Below are positions 10,397-19,760 of a stretch of 64,000 nt of DNA, piece after piece. Position 1 is the first letter of the stretch; the number at the start of each line of letters is the position of its first letter. The notes under the pieces were generated by a model. The model worked only from the letters and a program-made list of their open reading frames with translations. It did not search any database and was not told the DNA's origin. Origin of the DNA: an uncultured Paracoccaceae bacterium. GTDB taxonomy: Bacteria; Pseudomonadota; Alphaproteobacteria; Rhodobacterales; Rhodobacteraceae. The position numbers and the translations under genes are program-made. The DNA lies in NCBI GenBank assembly GCA_951812305.1, contig CATOSB010000002.1:124001-188000 (forward strand), in the 5' to 3' direction.

Positions 10397-11997
10397 GTAA
10401 CTCCCAAGCACCCTGTCCGATAGGGTTGCGGGGTTTTGTTCCGTCAGAGCCGTGCGATGATCTGAGGTGGTGACAGGGTCAGGATTTCCAGGATGTTGAA
10501 CCGGTGCTTTCTGGCCGTCGAGATGACGGACCTGATGTCGGCGAAGACCCGCGCGCCCTCGAGGGTGCGGAAGGTGCCCGAGATTTTCATGCGCAGCTTC
10601 ATCATGCGCAGGTCCTGTTCGGCCTGATTGTTTGTGAATGGGACCGCGAAGTCGGCGATGAATCGCAAAACGTCATCGCGGTAGTCACGCAGGCGGAGGA
10701 GCAGGTTGTGGCCTGGCCGCCTGGCTTTTCGGCCGCGGGTGCCGGGGCTTTTGGCCAGCGGGGGCTGGCGTTCGTGGAAGGCGAGCCCCTTGGCGAGGAT
10801 CGCCATGTATCTGGTGACTATACCCTGGCGAACCAGTTCCGGGAGTTCGGTCTCGCCTTGATCCTGAGCCGCGCATCTGAGCTGATTGGCGCTATGAAGC
10901 ACTGCGCTCATCTCCGTCGCCCAAGGCTCTTTTTCGATCTCTTCGATGGCCTTGAGTTCGCGCAAGTGATGCGCCCCGCAGAGGGCGTGGGCGTCCACTC
11001 CGCTCATATGGGCGTAGTAGGGTTTCCAGTGATCATGAATGATCGTCCCGCCGGTCAGGAAGGTTGGAACAGCACCGCGTTTGGCGCTGATGCGGTAATG
11101 GGTGAAGGCGGTATCGCAGATCGTGTGCAGCCAGTGCAGCTTGCCGGCAACACGAAGTCCGGTCTCGTCCAGATGCCGAACGCCGCCTTCGGCAAGCCGG
11201 GCGAGAATGTGTTCAACCACGACACCCATCTTATTTGCCGCGCCGCGCGTCCAGTTGGTCACGCTGGCCGCGCACAAGCTGGTGGCCCCAAACAGGTCGC
11301 GCATAAGCTGGCAGACCCGATCCTCGGGTATCAGCTGCTGAACATTGCAATAGACCGCCACTGCCCGCATGCGCGTGCCATATTGCACATGCGCGGCCAC
11401 GCCATCGGGAAAGCCAGCCGTCGTCGTGGCTCGACAATGGTCGCAACAATAAACCGCCGCCTGATGCTCGGTGACCTCCAGGCGTGGCGCAGGCAAGTCG
11501 AACACCTGACGCTTCTCGATCCCTTTCACCATCTCCGCCGTCAGGGCGCTCTGACAGGCGCTGCAATGCGTCGCCTCATGCCGTTCGACAAAGTCGGGTG
11601 TTGACGTCTGGCGCAGGGTGTCGCCCCGGTGGCCAACTTGGCCGCCACTTTTCTTTCCGGATTTGCCACGCAGGCTGCGCGGGGCTGGCTTCTTCAGGCC
11701 ATCACTTGAAGGGGGCTTGCTGCTATTGCTGCTGTTCTTGGCCAACTGTCGGCGCAGGTCCGTGATCTCTTCCGCCATGCTCGCCAACGCAGCTTCAAGC
11801 TCAGCGATCCGACGCAGAGCCGTGGCGAGAAGTTGTTCAAGGGCGGCAACCTGATCCATCCCACCACTGATTCAGAGAAATCAACCCGGCGCCACAGAAT
11901 TCAGACAAGAAAGAAAAAAAACACGCGCAAAATGGCAAATTCGACTCACCATAAAACTGACAATAACACTCAAACGTGGGGGGTGCTTGGGAGTTAC
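10397..11997 (-). mobile_element. IS66-family element (single-ORF, ISBst12-like), copy A, in phnM
   Basis: Exactly 1601 bp with the shared terminal inverted word GTAACTCCCAAGCACCC at both ends. It is flanked by a perfect 8-bp target duplication CGAATATC (10389-10396 and 11998-12005), the length expected for IS66. It lacks the tnpA and tnpB accessory genes of classical IS66 members and carries only the large transposase. Five more transposase copies occur in the window. Confidence 0.95.
10444..11859 (-). CDS. IS66-family transposase (TnpC type), copy A
   Basis: The 471-aa transposase has an N-terminal leucine-zipper-like coiled coil (about residues 1-45), a Ser/Asn/Lys-rich linker ([13 protein letters not shown]), and an IS66 zinc-finger region (HCSACQ and CCDHC pairs). 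The DDE core has HLDETGLRV (first Asp), [10 protein letters not shown] (second Asp), CGAHHLREL, and [20 protein letters not shown], which contains the Glu. The conserved C-terminal tail follows. The gene is intact and nearly identical to the other five copies, so the element is probably recent and active. Confidence 0.95.
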   Translation of the reverse strand: MDQVAALEQLLATALRRIAELEAALASMAEEITDLRRQLAKNSSNSSKPPSSDGLKKPAPRSLRGKSGKKSGGQVGHRGDTLRQTSTPDFVERHEATHCSACQSALTAEMVKGIEKRQVFDLPAPRLEVTEHQAAVYCCDHCRATTTAGFPDGVAAHVQYGTRMRAVAVYCNVQQLIPEDRVCQLMRDLFGATSLCAASVTNWTRGAANKMGVVVEHILARLAEGGVRHLDETGLRVAGKLHWLHTICDTAFTHYRISAKRGAVPTFLTGGTIIHDHWKPYYAHMSGVDAHALCGAHHLRELKAIEEIEKEPWATEMSAVLHSANQLRCAAQDQGETELPELVRQGIVTRYMAILAKGLAFHERQPPLAKSPGTRGRKARRPGHNLLLRLRDYRDDVLRFIADFAVPFTNNQAEQDLRMMKLRMKISGTFRTLEGARVFADIRSVISTARKHRFNILEILTLSPPQIIARL

Positions 11998-12636
11998 CGA
12001 ATATCTTCAGTTTCTCCATGTCGCGAAACTGGCGCTGACCGGGTGTGTGATCCATCAGGCTGACAATGCCGACCCGGTCATTGGGGCCGAATTCGGCGAT
12101 CTCCGTGGCCAGAGATTTCGAACAGATTTCGGCGCGCAGATGCAGAAAATGCGAGATACGCAATGCTTTGGCATCACGCAGGCTCCACAATTCGCGGGAT
12201 AGCTTGCGGGCATAGAAATCTTCGGAATCGCGGGCATGTCTCGGGACAACGCCGACGCGCATGGCATCAAAGACAGTGGTCACTCCGACGCTGGCGAATT
12301 CGCCGTCATGGGCAAGGATTGCTGCACCGTGGGGCCATTCGACCTTTGGGCGTGGCTGAATATGGCGTTCAAGGTTGTCGGTGTGCAACTCGATCAGGCC
12401 GGGGATCAAATAATCGCCGCCACAGTCGATTGCGCCGGCTGGTGTTTTGCCACCTTCCTGAATACCGGTTATCCGGCCGTCTTCGAATTCGACGGAACCG
12501 CGCAGAACACGGTCATCAAGGACAATTTCGGCGTTGGCCAGGCATGTGGTCGTCATGATATTCCTCATGATCTGAGGCGCATACTTGCATTGCCCGCGTA
12601 ACATAGATTTGACAAGACCATGCGCAAGGTGAAGCC

Positions 12637-13317
12637 ATGACGCAATACAATCGGTTCGCAATCTACTTTGCACCACGGACGGGCGCGTTTGCCGATTTCA
12701 TGTCGTCCTGGTTGGGCTGGGATTGCGTTGCCGGGTGCGTTGTGGCGCATCCGCCGGTCAGTGGATTGCCCCGGTCGATTGAGGAGATCACCACCGCGCC
12801 ACGAAAATACGGGTTTCACGGTACACTGAAGCCACCTTTCCGGCTGGCAGAGGGGAGCACCCGGCATCAGCTTGAGGAAGATGTCGCCACATTGGCCGCG
12901 ACACTGCGACCAGTGAACGGGGGCACATTGAACCTGTTGCGGATTGGTCAATTCCTCGCGCTGGTATCGGAGCGGGATGTCGGCGCCCTGGCAAGAAATG
13001 TGGTTGTGTCACTGGACCACCATCGCGCGCCATTGACGGCGGCGGAGCTGGAACGGCGGCGAGCTGTGGGGTTGACGGACCATCAAGACGCTTTGCTGGA
13101 GCGCTGGGGCTATCCTTTTGTTATGGATGAGTTCCGTTTTCATCTGACTTTGTCCGGGATGTTGCCGGAAGATGAAATTATTTTGATTTCCAATGCGTTG
13201 CGAGGCGAAGTTGAAGCTAGTTTTCCGCATCCATTTATGATCGAGGATCTCTGTCTTTTCGGCGAAGCTGCGGATGGGTATTTTCATCTGATCCATCGTT
13301 ATGCGCTTTCCGGTTGA
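12637..13317 (+). CDS. DUF1045 phosphonate-metabolism protein (2H phosphoesterase-like)
   Basis: A 226-aa protein of the DUF1045 family, almost always found inside C-P lyase gene clusters. Two H-x-T motifs typical of 2H phosphoesterases are visible, HGTLKPPF near residue 54 and FHLTLSG near residue 167, and they would face each other in the active site. The role in phosphonate breakdown is likely to be hydrolysis of a cyclic phosphate intermediate, an inference from the fold. It diverges from phnM with an 80-bp shared control gap. It appears intact although its partner genes are broken. Confidence 0.85.
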   Translation: MTQYNRFAIYFAPRTGAFADFMSSWLGWDCVAGCVVAHPPVSGLPRSIEEITTAPRKYGFHGTLKPPFRLAEGSTRHQLEEDVATLAATLRPVNGGTLNLLRIGQFLALVSERDVGALARNVVVSLDHHRAPLTAAELERRRAVGLTDHQDALLERWGYPFVMDEFRFHLTLSGMLPEDEIILISNALRGEVEASFPHPFMIEDLCLFGEAADGYFHLIHRYALSG

Positions 13318-13479
13318 AGCACAGTTGCGAAGCTGTTCGCCGGAAGTGTCGATCTCGATCAAGTTGCGAACCTCCAAGCACGCCGGATTGACGTACCCCG
13401 TTGTGAACTGGCCGTGACAGGCAATGTCTCCGCAGTGTTCGACTTAAATCGGCCCGCATTCCTCTAATCTCAGCATCCC

Positions 13480-13623
13480 GCCGGTTTCGGTTTCGTGGGG
13501 TCGAGCTGGCAGAGCGGTTCCCGAGTCGGCACCTGGTAGCCGGGGACTTCAACCCCCACCGGAATCGCGCACCGAATGGTGCTCTTGGTCTGTTCGTCAA
13601 TATAGGCAAATTTGTAATCCGTC
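13480..13623 (-). pseudogene. phnJ: phnJ 5' fragment (C-P lyase subunit), degenerate
   Basis: Short frame of 47 codons starting ATGACGGATTAC. It encodes FAYIDEQTK, then TIR-CAI, and VPGYQVP, matching the conserved start of PhnJ, whose full length is about 280-290 aa. After GYQVP the similarity is lost and a stop follows, so the Cys-rich Fe-S/SAM region is absent. It lies on the phnM side of DUF1045, where a C-P lyase operon would be expected. The alternative is chance resemblance, but the match covers the family's invariant N-terminal block. Confidence 0.6.
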
Positions 13624-14288
13624 ATTCTTTCGCCGCTATCCTGCGCTTTATTTGAAACTTCAACACAGGAGAGAACCGGTGTTTCAAGTTCAGGATGCTT
13701 GTCGCGAGACAGTAAACCTTTGGTACGCGCTGATATTCGGCGCCGATGGTGCCTGCGTAGAGCTTTCGGTTTGGACGATTATGCAGGTTATTCTGCCATT
13801 CGCTGTGTTGGTGACCGTGCTGCAGGTCTTGGCCAATAAATTGATATTCAGCCACCGCGCCAACGACCTTGAAAGCACCGAAAAAAACAGTGCAAATAGT
13901 GGACGGTCAGACGAATTTCCGGGGCCAATTCGCCGTACAAATTGGTGAGATTGGCCGCGCCGTTGGCAAGCGGCAGCCGATATCGTTAACCGTTGCCGAA
14001 GCCCCTCCACCGCCTTGCTCAATTCGCTCAGCACTTCGGTGCGCAGCTTGCTGGTAAACTCCAATTCTGTTTAGGAATCAACGTGATGGGGCAGACAGAT
14101 ATTCTCCAAGAACCCAGGTGCCTGAATGATATCGCTGTGGCCGATGACGAATTCAGCGTCCTGCGCTGGCGTCGCGACCCTGTAGGCCTGTTACTGCCGG
14201 TCGGCGCAACACATCAGGCTCTTTCATCTGGCCATAAATATTTTCGGGGTAGGCCAAATGCGGTATATCCAACTAAGGCGGCAATTCT
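13624..14288. other. Degenerate stretch without a supportable intact gene
   Basis: Several open frames exist but none has a recognisable start and domain. On the minus strand 14000-14064 encodes KLRTEVLSELSKAVEGL, which resembles the coiled-coil of HlyD-type secretion adaptors; the similarity ends abruptly. On the plus strand 13652-13948 is open and predicts one membrane span (LSVWTIMQVILPFAVLV), but I do not recognise it. Together with the phnJ fragment, the stretch looks like a deletion scar. Confidence 0.4.
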
Positions 14289-15296
14289 TCACCCTCGGTC
14301 TGTGAAATACCCCGTCGTCTGATTCAGAAAATCCAACCCCTGTTGCCGCCAGAAATGCAGCAGGTCGATGAATACCCAGTTCTCCGCGAGCAAATTCCCC
14401 TTGCGGCGGTAAATGTCGATAACCCGCATTTCGCCGACCTCGCCGGTTGGGGGCATTCCCATGAAATCACCGGTCAGGCGCGCGGTGAAGTTTGGCCAGC
14501 CAAAGAAGCCGCCGAATTGCCCCTCTGCCATGCGGCAGATATGGCCAGTTTTCGAACGGTCCCTGAACGCCGCGCGAAACGGGCCAGAATGCTGTTTTGC
14601 ATAGCGTTCAATCGTGTAGGTCGCCCCGATCCCGGCAGGTCCCCACCAGATCATGTCGTCGTGCCATGTTCGGGCCAGTTCCTCCTCCAGTGGCGGTCCA
14701 AGTTGCCAGGTGCCGAGATCGGCAATCATGGCGTTGATCGCGTCAAGTGTCGCCCTGCCCTCTTGCGCGAGTTGCGGATCGAACAGCAAACCGTCATGTG
14801 TCATCGGTCCGGGTTGCACCAGATGTGCAGCGGTTTGAGGTGGGAACGGGTTCAGGCCGGTTTGCATCATCAGATGCGGGATATCGAAGAACATCGCCTC
14901 TTCAACGATTTTGCCGTCCTCGACCCTGTGGAATGCACAATAACGCAGGAACGCCATTTTGTTGGTTGGTTGGATGCCAAGCCAAGGGGCGTCAAACAGC
15001 CCCATCAAATGGCCCATGGAAACCACCCAGGTTGACTTTTCACCATCCAGAGAATTCGCACCGGCCATGAAGACATCCAGCCGCCGTTGCATCTTGCGCA
15101 ATGCGCGCCGCAACGGGATCCAGAATTCATTGGCAACCTCAATTGGCCCTGCGATTTCATCAAATGGATAGAATCCGTGCCATATCAGGTTGTCAGAGCA
15201 GTTCGCTTCCATCGCCGCGACGATCGCCTCTTCCGACGCGCCATCCAATTCACGATAGTATTCCAGAACCGTTTGTTTTTCTTTCTGAAAATCCAA
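14289..15296 (-). CDS. Tandem SnoaL/NTF2-like protein, paralogue 1
   Basis: About 335 aa made of two NTF2-like (SnoaL, ester-cyclase type) halves, roughly residues 5-150 and 180-330. The halves share the pattern W-x-G-[FP] then GxPPTG or GIQPTN then D-x-[FW]. It resembles the plus-strand proteins at 19761-20762 and 23595-24569. SnoaL-fold enzymes catalyse hydration, isomerisation or aldol-type reactions, and the substrate here is not known. No ATG is available. I chose TTG at 15296 because AAAGGA lies eight bases upstream; TTG at 15326 would lie inside the putative operator. It diverges from the ABC operon. Confidence 0.72.
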   Translation of the reverse strand: MDFQKEKQTVLEYYRELDGASEEAIVAAMEANCSDNLIWHGFYPFDEIAGPIEVANEFWIPLRRALRKMQRRLDVFMAGANSLDGEKSTWVVSMGHLMGLFDAPWLGIQPTNKMAFLRYCAFHRVEDGKIVEEAMFFDIPHLMMQTGLNPFPPQTAAHLVQPGPMTHDGLLFDPQLAQEGRATLDAINAMIADLGTWQLGPPLEEELARTWHDDMIWWGPAGIGATYTIERYAKQHSGPFRAAFRDRSKTGHICRMAEGQFGGFFGWPNFTARLTGDFMGMPPTGEVGEMRVIDIYRRKGNLLAENWVFIDLLHFWRQQGLDFLNQTTGYFTDRG

Positions 15297-15318
15297 TATC
15301 CGGTTCCTTTTTGAATGC

Positions 15319-15372
15319 GTATGCAATTCTTGCTTGCCAAATTGGGCAGCTCAAGTCTAGCATTTTGCATAC
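15319..15372. promoter_or_regulatory. Divergent control region with TTTGCATAC-type operators
   Basis: GTATGCAA at 15319-15326 is the inverse of TTGCATAC, and TTTGCATAC occurs at 15364-15372, followed by GTTTGCAAA. The same words form the twin operators between gntR and ligA (5830-5893). TTGGGCAG also precedes the site in both regions. This suggests control of the SnoaL/ABC operon by the pob/lig GntR protein. Confidence 0.55.
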
Positions 15373-15409
15373 GTTTGCAAAAACGATTCCGTCGGGGGGA
15401 TGATCGGAA

Positions 15410-16462
15410 ATGGCTGAAATCCAGCTGCGCAATCTGTCCAAGCGCTGGGGCAGCTTTGTAGGTGTCGACAATTTTGACCTGACAATCGAAGACAAGGAAT
15501 TTCTGGTTCTGCTTGGCCCATCGGGCTGCGGAAAGACCACAACGATGCGGATGATTGCCGGTCTTGAAGACGCAACCGAAGGCGAAATTCTGATCGATGG
15601 GAACGTCGTCAACGATCTGGAACCGAAGGATCGCGATGTCGCGATGGTATTTCAAAGCTATGCGCTTTATCCGAATATGAACGTCTATGACAACATCCGC
15701 TTTCCCTTGAAAGTGCGCGGTATTGATCCCTCAACCCATGATGAAAAGGTCAAACGCGCCAGCGCGATGGTCGAACTGGACGATTTCATGCATCGCCGTC
15801 CGGCGGAACTGTCAGGCGGACAGCGCCAGAGGGTTGCCTTGGCGCGTGCAATTGTGCGCGAACCCAATGTCTTTCTGATGGACGAACCGCTTTCGAATCT
15901 AGACGCGAAGCTTCGGGTTTCGACCCGAGCGCAGATCAAGAATCTGAGCCACGAGCTGTCCGTCACCACGATTTATGTGACACATGACCAGATTGAGGCG
16001 ATGACATTGGCCGACCGGGTGGTCGTCATGGAAAAGGGTATTGTCCAGCAGGTCGGAACGCCGACAGAAATCTATGACAACCCGGCCAACACTTTCGTCG
16101 CCGGTTTTATCGGAAACCCGGCAATGAACCTGATCGACGGCCACGTCGCGAATAACGATTTTGATGCAGAGCATGTCAGCGTAAAAGGTGTAACCGCGCC
16201 GGATGGCCCTGCAACACTTGGTTTCCGGGCGGAAGACGCAACCGCGACGCTTGGCAAAGGCGGCAACATCACCGCGCCAATCTACACATTGGAATTGCTG
16301 GGTGACGCCACGATGATTTCTGTCCGTATTGGCGGAACACTGGTCAGTGTTCGCGCGGACAAGGCGTTCCGCGCCGAAATCGGCGATACGGTTTCGATTA
16401 CGGTTCCAAATGACATTTGCCACCTGTTTGACGGTCAGACAGGTGCGCGAATTGGGGCTTAG
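15410..16462 (+). CDS. ABC transporter ATPase (MalK/UgpC type)
   Basis: A 350-aa carbohydrate-type ABC ATPase. Walker A is GPSGCGKTT (about residue 37), the Q-loop lies in VFQSYALYPNM, the signature is LSGGQRQRVALARA, Walker B is VFLMDEPLSNLDA, and the H-loop is THD. A C-terminal OB-like regulatory domain (TOBE) follows from about residue 235. It powers the importer with the next three genes, all on one strand. UgpC-like ATPases are often shared between systems, so the substrate cannot be read from this gene. Confidence 0.93.
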   Translation: MAEIQLRNLSKRWGSFVGVDNFDLTIEDKEFLVLLGPSGCGKTTTMRMIAGLEDATEGEILIDGNVVNDLEPKDRDVAMVFQSYALYPNMNVYDNIRFPLKVRGIDPSTHDEKVKRASAMVELDDFMHRRPAELSGGQRQRVALARAIVREPNVFLMDEPLSNLDAKLRVSTRAQIKNLSHELSVTTIYVTHDQIEAMTLADRVVVMEKGIVQQVGTPTEIYDNPANTFVAGFIGNPAMNLIDGHVANNDFDAEHVSVKGVTAPDGPATLGFRAEDATATLGKGGNITAPIYTLELLGDATMISVRIGGTLVSVRADKAFRAEIGDTVSITVPNDICHLFDGQTGARIGA

Positions 16463-16547
16463 GCCCTCAATCATCGTCCCGGTGATATCCGGGGCATCAA
16501 CGGGTGCGTGATTGCAAGGCGCATCCAATAGAAACAGGGAGATGAAT

Positions 16548-17783
16548 ATGTTTCTGAAGAAAATCGCTTTGGCAGGGGCCGTGACGGCGCTGGCAAGCAC
16601 ATCGGCGCTGGCAATGGGCTGCAAGATCGAAGCCCGCGTCAGCATCGTAGGCAACGAATTCCCGGCGATCCAGACTGTGGGCGCCGAGGCGTCAGCCTGT
16701 GAGGGTGGCGAAGTATCGACCAACCTGACCGCCGATCACCAGAAAATCAACCTGCCCGGTATGCAGGGCAACCCGGCAGAATACACTTCGGCCATCGTCG
16801 CAAACTCTTCCATCGTTGCGCTGATGAACGAAGACGTGATCCGCCCCTTGGATGATCTTGTTGCCAAGCATGGCGGTGCTTTGCAGAAGAGCCAGTTGAT
16901 CACCATCGGTGGCCAGGTCATGGCAGTCGCCTTCATGGCGAACGCGCAGCACCTGATGTATCGCAAGGACATCCTTGCCGATCTGGGCATTGAGCCTCCG
17001 AAAACCTATGAAGAGATGTTGGATGCGGCCAAGATGATCCGCGACAAGGGCATCATGGAGAACCCGATTGGCGGCGCCTACGCGGCCGGTTGGAACCTGG
17101 CACAGGAATTCAACAACATGTTCCTGGGCTTTGGTGGTTCGCACTTCATGGACGGGTCGGCCGAGCCAAACATCAACAACGAAGCCGGCGTTAATACGCT
17201 GAACATGATGAAGGCGTTGTCGGAATATATGAACCCCGACTTCCTGACGCATGATTCAAATGCAACCAACGCTGAATATCGTGCGGGAAACATTGCTCTT
17301 TTGAACATGTGGGGATCGCGCGCGGCGTCGCAAACAACCGCCGATGGCGTCACTGACGAAGTGAAGAATGGCCATGCCATTGCTGGTCCGATGACAGTGG
17401 GCGGCGGTTCCACCCCGGCATCGACCCTTTGGTGGGATGGCTGGACTGTCGCCAAGAACATCAGCGACGAGGAAGCGGAAGCAACGTTCATCGCGATGAT
17501 GAACGGCATCCGTCCCGATCTGATGGGCGATGAGGCGGTCCGTACTCAGGCGGTCTGGCTGATCGACGGGTATGCGCCCACCGATGCCGCCGTTGGCGTT
17601 TTCGAAGCCGCGAAGGCCAGCACAACTCCGTATCCGATGCTGCCTTACATGGGCCTGATGCACACAGCGCTTGGCAATGAACTTCCCGATTTCATGAACG
17701 GGTCGGAAAGCGCAGAGCAAACCTTGGCCGATGTTGAAGCCGCCTATGTTGCGGCTGCAAAAGAAAAGGGCTTCCTTCAATAA
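16548..17783 (+). CDS. ABC transporter substrate-binding protein
   Basis: A 411-aa periplasmic solute-binding protein of the extracellular family 1 type. The signal peptide covers the first about 23 residues (MFLKK, a hydrophobic stretch, then SALA before MGCKIEA). The later LMYRKDILADLGIEPPKTYEEML is the hallmark hinge segment of sugar and oligosaccharide binders. The start at 16548 has CAGGGAG with a six-base spacer; ATG at 16542 directly abuts that sequence and is less likely. The ligand is unknown, and operon partners argue against a simple sugar. Confidence 0.92.
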   Translation: MFLKKIALAGAVTALASTSALAMGCKIEARVSIVGNEFPAIQTVGAEASACEGGEVSTNLTADHQKINLPGMQGNPAEYTSAIVANSSIVALMNEDVIRPLDDLVAKHGGALQKSQLITIGGQVMAVAFMANAQHLMYRKDILADLGIEPPKTYEEMLDAAKMIRDKGIMENPIGGAYAAGWNLAQEFNNMFLGFGGSHFMDGSAEPNINNEAGVNTLNMMKALSEYMNPDFLTHDSNATNAEYRAGNIALLNMWGSRAASQTTADGVTDEVKNGHAIAGPMTVGGGSTPASTLWWDGWTVAKNISDEEAEATFIAMMNGIRPDLMGDEAVRTQAVWLIDGYAPTDAAVGVFEAAKASTTPYPMLPYMGLMHTALGNELPDFMNGSESAEQTLADVEAAYVAAAKEKGFLQ

Positions 17784-17793
17784 GCCCTGATTG

Positions 17794-17817
17794 GCGCGGG
17801 CGGTTGTTCGCCCGTGC
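17794..17817 (+). terminator. Hairpin between binding-protein and permease genes (partial terminator/attenuator)
   Basis: Stem GCGCGGGCG/CGCCCGTGC (one mismatch) with the loop GTTGTT, directly after the binding-protein stop and not followed by a T run. Hairpins at this place commonly protect the binding-protein message so that it is made in excess of the permeases. Confidence 0.5.
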
Positions 17818-17841
17818 CTCAACCCACCCCGGATAACTTCA

Positions 17842-18870
17842 ATGCGGCACAGCACATTCTTCTGGTTTTTCCTGCCCACAGGGGCGGCGATGCTGTTTTT
17901 CATCGCCTTTCCGATCGTGTCAGTATTAACCCAGTCGATCTTTGCGCCTCATGAGGCGGTTCTGAAAGTTGTTGAAAACTGCACGCCGCTTGTCGGGTGC
18001 ACGACCGAAACTGCCATCGATCAGGACGCCACGCGTGAATTGCGAGCATCTGAACCGCTTGGGCGGTTTGTCGGGTTGGATATCTATTTTGACCGCGGGC
18101 ATCTCGCGATCAATGAGGTAAAAGAAATCTGGGCGATTTCAGGAGGTTGGAGTGAGTTCTGGGGCAAGGTTTATAACCTGCCGTTCTATCGTGCGATGGC
18201 CTTTACGCTGTTGTTCACATTCCTGGTCACGCCGCTGGTTATCATTCTGGGCCTTATCATCGCGTTGGCGGTGAACGCGTTGCACGCCCGGCTAAAGGGA
18301 CTGGTAATTTTCTTTTCGCTCTTGCCCTTCGTGGTCACACCGCTGATTGGCGGTCTGGTTCTGTTCTGGATGATCGACAGTCGCGGCATCCTGGGCAGTG
18401 CGCTGCAATATCTTGCGGGCGACCCTGACCTGTCGCTAAAGGCCTCGACGGGGCTGATGTGGATCTCAATCATTGTCTGGGGCGTCTGGCACGCCGCGCC
18501 TTTTGCTTTTGTGATCTTTTACGCTGGGCTGCAAACGCTTCCGCAGGATCAGATCGAGGCCGCGCGGATTGACGGCGCGACCCGCTGGCAGCAGGTCCGA
18601 TACGTCACAATCCCGCATTTGATGCCGCTGGTGACATTCGTGGCGCTGATCCAGCTGATGGATAACTTCCGGATACTAGAGCCGATTGTGGCCTTTAACG
18701 CCTCGGCTCATGCACAAACGCTTTCCTGGTTTATCTTCAACGACCTCAGCGGCGAGACGCGGCAATTATCATCCGCATCCGCAACCTCGGTCATGACCAT
18801 CATTGGTGTCGCGATCCTACTGTCGCCGGTACTGGTGCGCACATGGCGCAACTACAGAGGGGCGGTCTAG
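17842..18870 (+). CDS. ABC transporter permease, subunit 1 (MalF-like)
   Basis: A 342-aa inner-membrane permease. One N-terminal span (FFWFFLPTGAAMLFFIAFP) is followed by a soluble loop of about 80 residues carrying several Cys and then the transmembrane core. The EAA loop that docks to the ATPase is EAARIDGATRWQQ near residue 240. The loop is longer than in simple sugar permeases, as in MalF relatives. The ATG at 17842 was chosen because it begins just before the first span. It lies between the binding-protein hairpin and the second permease. Confidence 0.9.
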   Translation: MRHSTFFWFFLPTGAAMLFFIAFPIVSVLTQSIFAPHEAVLKVVENCTPLVGCTTETAIDQDATRELRASEPLGRFVGLDIYFDRGHLAINEVKEIWAISGGWSEFWGKVYNLPFYRAMAFTLLFTFLVTPLVIILGLIIALAVNALHARLKGLVIFFSLLPFVVTPLIGGLVLFWMIDSRGILGSALQYLAGDPDLSLKASTGLMWISIIVWGVWHAAPFAFVIFYAGLQTLPQDQIEAARIDGATRWQQVRYVTIPHLMPLVTFVALIQLMDNFRILEPIVAFNASAHAQTLSWFIFNDLSGETRQLSSASATSVMTIIGVAILLSPVLVRTWRNYRGAV

Positions 18871-18873
18871 CTC

Positions 18874-19755
18874 ATGTCCAGCGCTGCACAAAGACGCCCC
18901 CTTGGCCTGCGCATTGCCATCTATGGATTTGCCGCTGCATGGCTGGTTGCCGCCGCATTCCCGTTTATCTGGACCGCGTGGGGCAGCTTCAAGGTCGAGC
19001 TTGATTTCTTCTCGATTTCCGACTGGACCTATGCCCTGACCGGCGAACGCACCAAGGCCGAATATGACAGCGCCTTTACCGACGCAGGTTATCGCGGGGC
19101 ATGGATACAAGAGGAATTCTGGCGGCACGTCATCAACACCTTCATCGTCTGTTTCTTTGTTGTCCTGACCTCTTTGACCTTTGGTACATTGGGCGGATAC
19201 GCATTGTCGCGGTCGGGACGCAACTATGTGTTCTGGCTGTTGGTTGTCGCTCTGATCTTCCGCGCCATGCCGCCCGTGACGCTGGTCGCGGGCTATATGC
19301 TGCCGTTCTTTGAGTGGAATGTGTGGGGCATTCTGCCGACGACAATCATCGTGCTGGTGGCAATCAACCAGCCGTTTACGCTTTGGATGCTGCACAGCTT
19401 CTTTCAGAATATCCCGAAAGAGCTGGACGAGAGCGCCAAAGTCGACGGCTGCACCCAGTTTCAGGCGTTTCGCTTTGTGATCATTCCGGTCATGTGGCCC
19501 GGCGTGATCACCACCGGACTGTTCAGTTTCTTGCTGGCCTATAACGACTTTATCGTGACCTCAATGCTGCTCAGCGAGTCCAACCGCACCATGATCCCCG
19601 AAATCGCGGCCTATCTGGGCACGACGTACACCGAAGGCAATGTGATGTTCGCCGTGGCGGCGGTGGTTTCCGCCACCGTGCCCCTTTTCATCCTTGTCAT
19701 GTTCTTTCAGCGCCAGATCGTCAGCGGCCTGACCGCAGGCGCGGTAAAGGGGTAA
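18874..19755 (+). CDS. ABC transporter permease, subunit 2 (MalG-like)
   Basis: A 293-aa inner-membrane permease with six predicted spans and the EAA loop ELDESAKVDGCTQFQAF at about residues 185-200. It starts three bases after permease 1, so the two are co-translated and form the heterodimeric channel. The FS-Y-F-P-like periplasmic loop after the first span is typical of carbohydrate-uptake transporter family 1. Confidence 0.92.
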   Translation: MSSAAQRRPLGLRIAIYGFAAAWLVAAAFPFIWTAWGSFKVELDFFSISDWTYALTGERTKAEYDSAFTDAGYRGAWIQEEFWRHVINTFIVCFFVVLTSLTFGTLGGYALSRSGRNYVFWLLVVALIFRAMPPVTLVAGYMLPFFEWNVWGILPTTIIVLVAINQPFTLWMLHSFFQNIPKELDESAKVDGCTQFQAFRFVIIPVMWPGVITTGLFSFLLAYNDFIVTSMLLSESNRTMIPEIAAYLGTTYTEGNVMFAVAAVVSATVPLFILVMFFQRQIVSGLTAGAVKG

Positions 19756-19760
19756 GCGCG

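Larger units (their letters stand above)
9805..12556 (-). pseudogene. phnM: phnM, alpha-D-ribose 1-methylphosphonate 5-triphosphate diphosphatase, split by an IS66-family element
   Basis: The N-terminal part runs 12556 down to 11998 and the C-terminal part 10388 down to 9805. Joining them across one copy of the 8-bp duplication restores the frame (K-I-F-V-Q-G) and gives about 380 aa, the normal PhnM length. PhnM is an amidohydrolase that removes diphosphate in the C-P lyase pathway. GLIELHTDNLERH carries the metal HxxxxxxxH ligands in the N-part; LASHDDT and SSDYVPAAL are in the C-part. The start at 12556 has GAGGAA six bases upstream. As it stands the gene is inactive, but exact excision would repair it. 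Confidence 0.92.
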
